Origin: Chitinophagaceae bacterium UBA4407
GTDB taxonomy: Bacteria > Bacteroidota > Bacteroidia > Chitinophagales > Chitinophagaceae
Length of the DNA: 32,288 nucleotides
Direction: 5' to 3'
NCBI GenBank assembly: GCA_002390845.1
Contig: DGQT01000048.1
Location: 1-32,288 of the forward strand
This document shows, one piece after another, positions 32,122 to 32,288 of the stretch (within the stretch, counting starts at the first letter, position 1; each line of letters begins with the position of its first letter). The notes beneath the pieces are model-generated. The model saw only the letters and a list, made by a program, of their open reading frames with translations, did no database searches and had not been told where the DNA came from. The position numbers and the translations under genes are program-made.

Positions 32122-32288
32122 TTTTTGTGAACCTGGCAATAGTAACTATTGTGAGGCATTCTTGCGTCGCACTCTTGTACTTTCGGATTAAGAGGCAACA
32201 AGGCAACGAGGCAATAGGCAAAAAGTAGTTTCTGTATTTTGCTGCTTAATAATTATTCCTGTCGTACAAGTGTGCGACGCAACAGCCG
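32122..32288. repeat. Intergenic inverted-arm element E12, cut by the window end
   Basis: The left arm has a T-run, GTGAACCTGGCAATAG, GTGAGGCATTCTTGC and core TTGCGTCGCACTCTTGTAC at 32162-32180. The right core GTACAAGTGTGCGACGCAA begins near 32265 and the outer end lies beyond the window. The centre is periodic (AGGCAACAAGGCAACGAGGC) and weakly self-complementary with TTGCTGCTTAAT near 32240. It lies 40 bp upstream of the DUF4290 start. Confidence 0.75.

Noticed and set aside
1464..32288. CRISPR array
   Set aside because: The repeated units are inverted pairs scattered over 30 kb with genes between, not regularly spaced direct repeats with spacers, and no cas genes are seen.
1464..32288. The arms as simple rho-independent terminators
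   Set aside because: Several pairs enclose hundreds of bases or whole genes, the outer ends have the A-run on the wrong side for a plus-strand terminator, and elements also lie between divergent genes. Two ends are used in terminators, but that does not explain the family.
1464..32288. The arms themselves as integron attC sites
   Set aside because: The core lacks paired RYYYAAC and GTTRRRY boxes at fixed ends, and the arms are inverted around the cargo rather than one site after each gene.
1..32288. tRNA, rRNA or retron RNA genes
   Set aside because: I looked for cloverleaf and reverse-transcriptase signatures and found none.

Overview
The window looks like a chromosomal segment of a Bacteroidota member, most likely family Chitinophagaceae or a close relative. 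The evidence is a GldB gliding lipoprotein, a type IX secretion (T9SS) C-terminal sorting domain, a TonB-plug-like mini protein, DUF4286, DUF4290 and DUF2911 proteins, a 38-residue ribosomal protein THX, and promoter -7 boxes of the TAnnTTTG type. Species cannot be told from the sequence alone.

Layout. 1-1453: an IS5-type insertion sequence. 1653-5182: SDR oxidoreductase, HAD nucleotidase, ApaG, a plug-like mini protein and GldB. 5411-9249: NAD synthetase and seryl-tRNA synthetase, with a small lipoprotein gene between them. 9448-10712: two small accessory genes. 10984-18762: T9SS cargo protein, a TPR histidine kinase/LuxR regulator pair, a two-domain DUF1080 protein and a choice-of-anchor-V-like protein. 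19227-21071: DUF4286, HU, THX and PdxH. 21617-25957: a 725-residue protein with a caspase-like C-terminus, then a PhoB/PhoR-type two-component pair. 26149-28824: a secreted orphan, tryptophan 2,3-dioxygenase and UMP kinase. 29118-32082: DUF2911, ACP phosphodiesterase, a PepSY-like secreted protein and DUF4290. Most genes are ordinary single-copy chromosomal genes.

The unusual content lies between the genes. I count 24 copies of one arm sequence (core TTGCGTCGCACACTTGTAC or its reverse complement) in 14 intergenic loci, E1 to E14 below. In ten loci a left arm faces an inverted right arm and the outer ends carry a T-run plus GCCxGGC, mirrored as GCCxGGT plus an A-run. Seven loci enclose only about 60-170 bp between the cores, apart from nested inserts. 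Three (E4, E5, E10) have longer arms and enclose complete small genes: a lipoprotein, a HEAT-repeat protein plus a secreted protein, and another secreted protein. Four right arms carry a related nested insert at the same point. The core has two main versions that keep a small dyad (GCG-T-CGC or GTG-T-CAC). The elements abut gene ends, and in two places their ends appear to form part of a host gene terminator. I read this as a family of non-autonomous, palindromic intergenic elements able to carry accessory genes. I do not recognise it as a named family, and no candidate mobilising enzyme is evident in the window apart from the IS transposase, which seems to have inserted into an arm.

Secondary patterns are attC-like folded sequences flanking one cargo gene, a set of internally periodic imperfect hairpins unrelated in sequence but alike in design, and a multi-hairpin block in E9.
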